In this document: piece by piece, positions 32,779 through 33,594 of the stretch
Layout of the letters: the number at the start of each line of letters is the position of its first letter
How positions within the stretch are numbered: the first letter of the stretch is position 1
Source of the DNA: Pseudomonadota bacterium
Lineage (GTDB): Bacteria > Pseudomonadota > Gammaproteobacteria > Xanthomonadales > Rhodanobacteraceae
Length of the DNA stretch: 33,594 bases
Direction of reading: 5' to 3'
Assembly (NCBI GenBank): GCA_021795435.1
Contig: JAJYPJ010000002.1
Coordinates: 1-33,594, forward strand
Program-made: the position numbers and the translations under genes
The notes under the pieces: generated by a model
What the model was told of the DNA's origin: nothing
The model's input: the letters and a program-made list of their open reading frames with translations, nothing else
The model's database searches: none

Positions 32779-33446
32779 GTGCATCAGGGAATTTATGGGT
32801 TGTCGGCTACGGCGCGGGTCTGGGTGAGTCATTGGTGTCGCGCTTCGCGCGAGAGGGTTTCGACGTAACCGCGCTCTCCAGGCACACGCCTGATTCGGCA
32901 CTGACCGCAGCCAGACACGACCGGTTGGACGTACTTGCTCCAGATGTATCCGAGCGCCTGTCCCGGCTCATGGCCGACCATGGCGTACCGGACGTGCTTG
33001 TGTACAACGTCGGCATGTTCCTCCGCGGTGCCTGGTCGGAGCTTTCGGAAGCGGACTTCCGTGCTTGCTGGGAGCGAATGGTCCTGGGCGCATTTCGAAT
33101 CGCCAAGGACGTCCTGCCTGCCATGGCGACCCGCGGCTCCGGGTCGGCAATTTTCTCTGGCGCAACGGCAAGTTTGCGGGGGGGAGCGGAATTTGCCGCT
33201 TTTGCAAGCGCCAAATTCGCGCTGCGCGGCCTAGTCCAGGCACTGGCTCGAAGCTACCAGCCGGCAGGGGTCCACGTTGCGCATGTCATCCTCGATGGTG
33301 TGATTGCCGGAAGCGCACGGGGCACCCAATTCATCGCGCGACTCGACCCCGATGCCATCGCGGAATGCTATTGGACCCTCTCGCAGCAGCCTTCCGGGGC
33401 ATGGACGCACGAACTCGATTTGCGAGGCGCCAACGAACCGTTTTGA
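32775..33446 (+). CDS. short-chain dehydrogenase/reductase-like protein with Phe in place of the catalytic Tyr
   Basis: This 223-residue Rossmann protein is of the SDR superfamily. The nucleotide motif is VVGYGAGLGESLV (9-21), the NNAG-like segment is VYNVGMFLRGAW, and IFSGATASLRGG holds the active-site Ser region. The YxxxK pair is replaced by F-ASA-K (FASAKFALRGL), so the usual proton-donating tyrosine is missing. I believe related SDRs with the same FASAKFALR pattern exist, so this may be a subfamily trait rather than decay. Redox activity is uncertain. It is translationally coupled to the methyltransferase. The remaining 148 bp, 33447-33594, hold no gene I can support; a TAAGCT hexamer at 33575-33580 could be the -10 of a gene beginning beyond the edge. 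Confidence 0.8.
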   Translation: MSASGNLWVVGYGAGLGESLVSRFAREGFDVTALSRHTPDSALTAARHDRLDVLAPDVSERLSRLMADHGVPDVLVYNVGMFLRGAWSELSEADFRACWERMVLGAFRIAKDVLPAMATRGSGSAIFSGATASLRGGAEFAAFASAKFALRGLVQALARSYQPAGVHVAHVILDGVIAGSARGTQFIARLDPDAIAECYWTLSQQPSGAWTHELDLRGANEPF

Positions 33447-33594
33447 GGGCGAATGCCGTGATTGTCGGGAAGCGTGTTCAGGTGCCGCCTCCACTGGATG
33501 GACCGTGAAAGCCGATGCTTGGAGTACCCGGTCCGCTTTCTGCGCTTCTGGATGGCCGAGCCCAGACCATCGGCTAAGCTCCCGGCATCCATTC

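Overview
This 33.6 kb window is chromosomal DNA from a high-GC gammaproteobacterium. The best guess is the Xanthomonadales/Lysobacterales side of the class, but no rRNA or tRNA is present to fix this. The support is the gene order lptM-dapF-DUF484-xerC, the fabA-fabB pair, a two-part gammaproteobacterial UbiU/UbiV system, HiPIP, and FNR-type boxes. Almost all of it is core metabolism and housekeeping. I saw no CRISPR array, prophage, plasmid functions or RNA gene.

Layout. (1) 1-4.83 kb: an oxygen-independent ubiquinone module. ubiT (+) faces ubiD-ubiU-ubiV (-), and the two units converge. UbiT carries an unusual N-terminal chorismate-mutase-like (AroQ-fold) domain. An FNR-like box sharing the core TTGACCTGGG lies ahead of each unit. 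(2) 4.84-5.64 kb: a derelict IS200/IS605-type TnpB fragment with its right-end hairpin, next to the ubiD promoter. (3) 5.64-7.38 kb: fabA-fabB (-), unsaturated fatty acid synthesis. (4) 7.57-8.0 kb: a Tat-exported HiPIP under a perfect FNR/ANR box. (5) 8.26-13.05 kb: tatD (-), hrpB (+), glmU (-). (6) 13.18-16.72 kb: a secreted Sel1-repeat protein, then lptM-dapF-DUF484-xerC. (7) 16.80-20.05 kb: short AMP nucleosidase (+), rpoD (-), dtd (-). (8) 20.19-23.95 kb: a lipid A-type acyltransferase, a membrane diguanylate cyclase and a GT9 glycosyltransferase, all +. (9) 24.04-28.19 kb: topA and an AMP-forming acyl/aryl ligase (+). (10) 28.22-31.97 kb: a 1250-residue GAF-GAF-GGDEF-globin-GAF-EAL protein (-). 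(11) 32.12-33.45 kb: a methyltransferase-SDR pair (+), then a short gene-free tail.

How it fits together. The three FNR-type boxes (ubiT, ubiDUV, HiPIP) and the heme-globin c-di-GMP protein suggest a facultative anaerobe that keeps making ubiquinone when oxygen is absent. The feature most worth following is the chorismate-mutase-like domain fused to UbiT. It joins a chorismate-processing fold to the lipid carrier of the anaerobic ubiquinone complex, and chorismate is the source of the ubiquinone ring. A second recurring signal is a set of genes without Shine-Dalgarno sequences whose -10-like hexamer sits 6-7 nt before the ATG, which predicts leaderless mRNAs.
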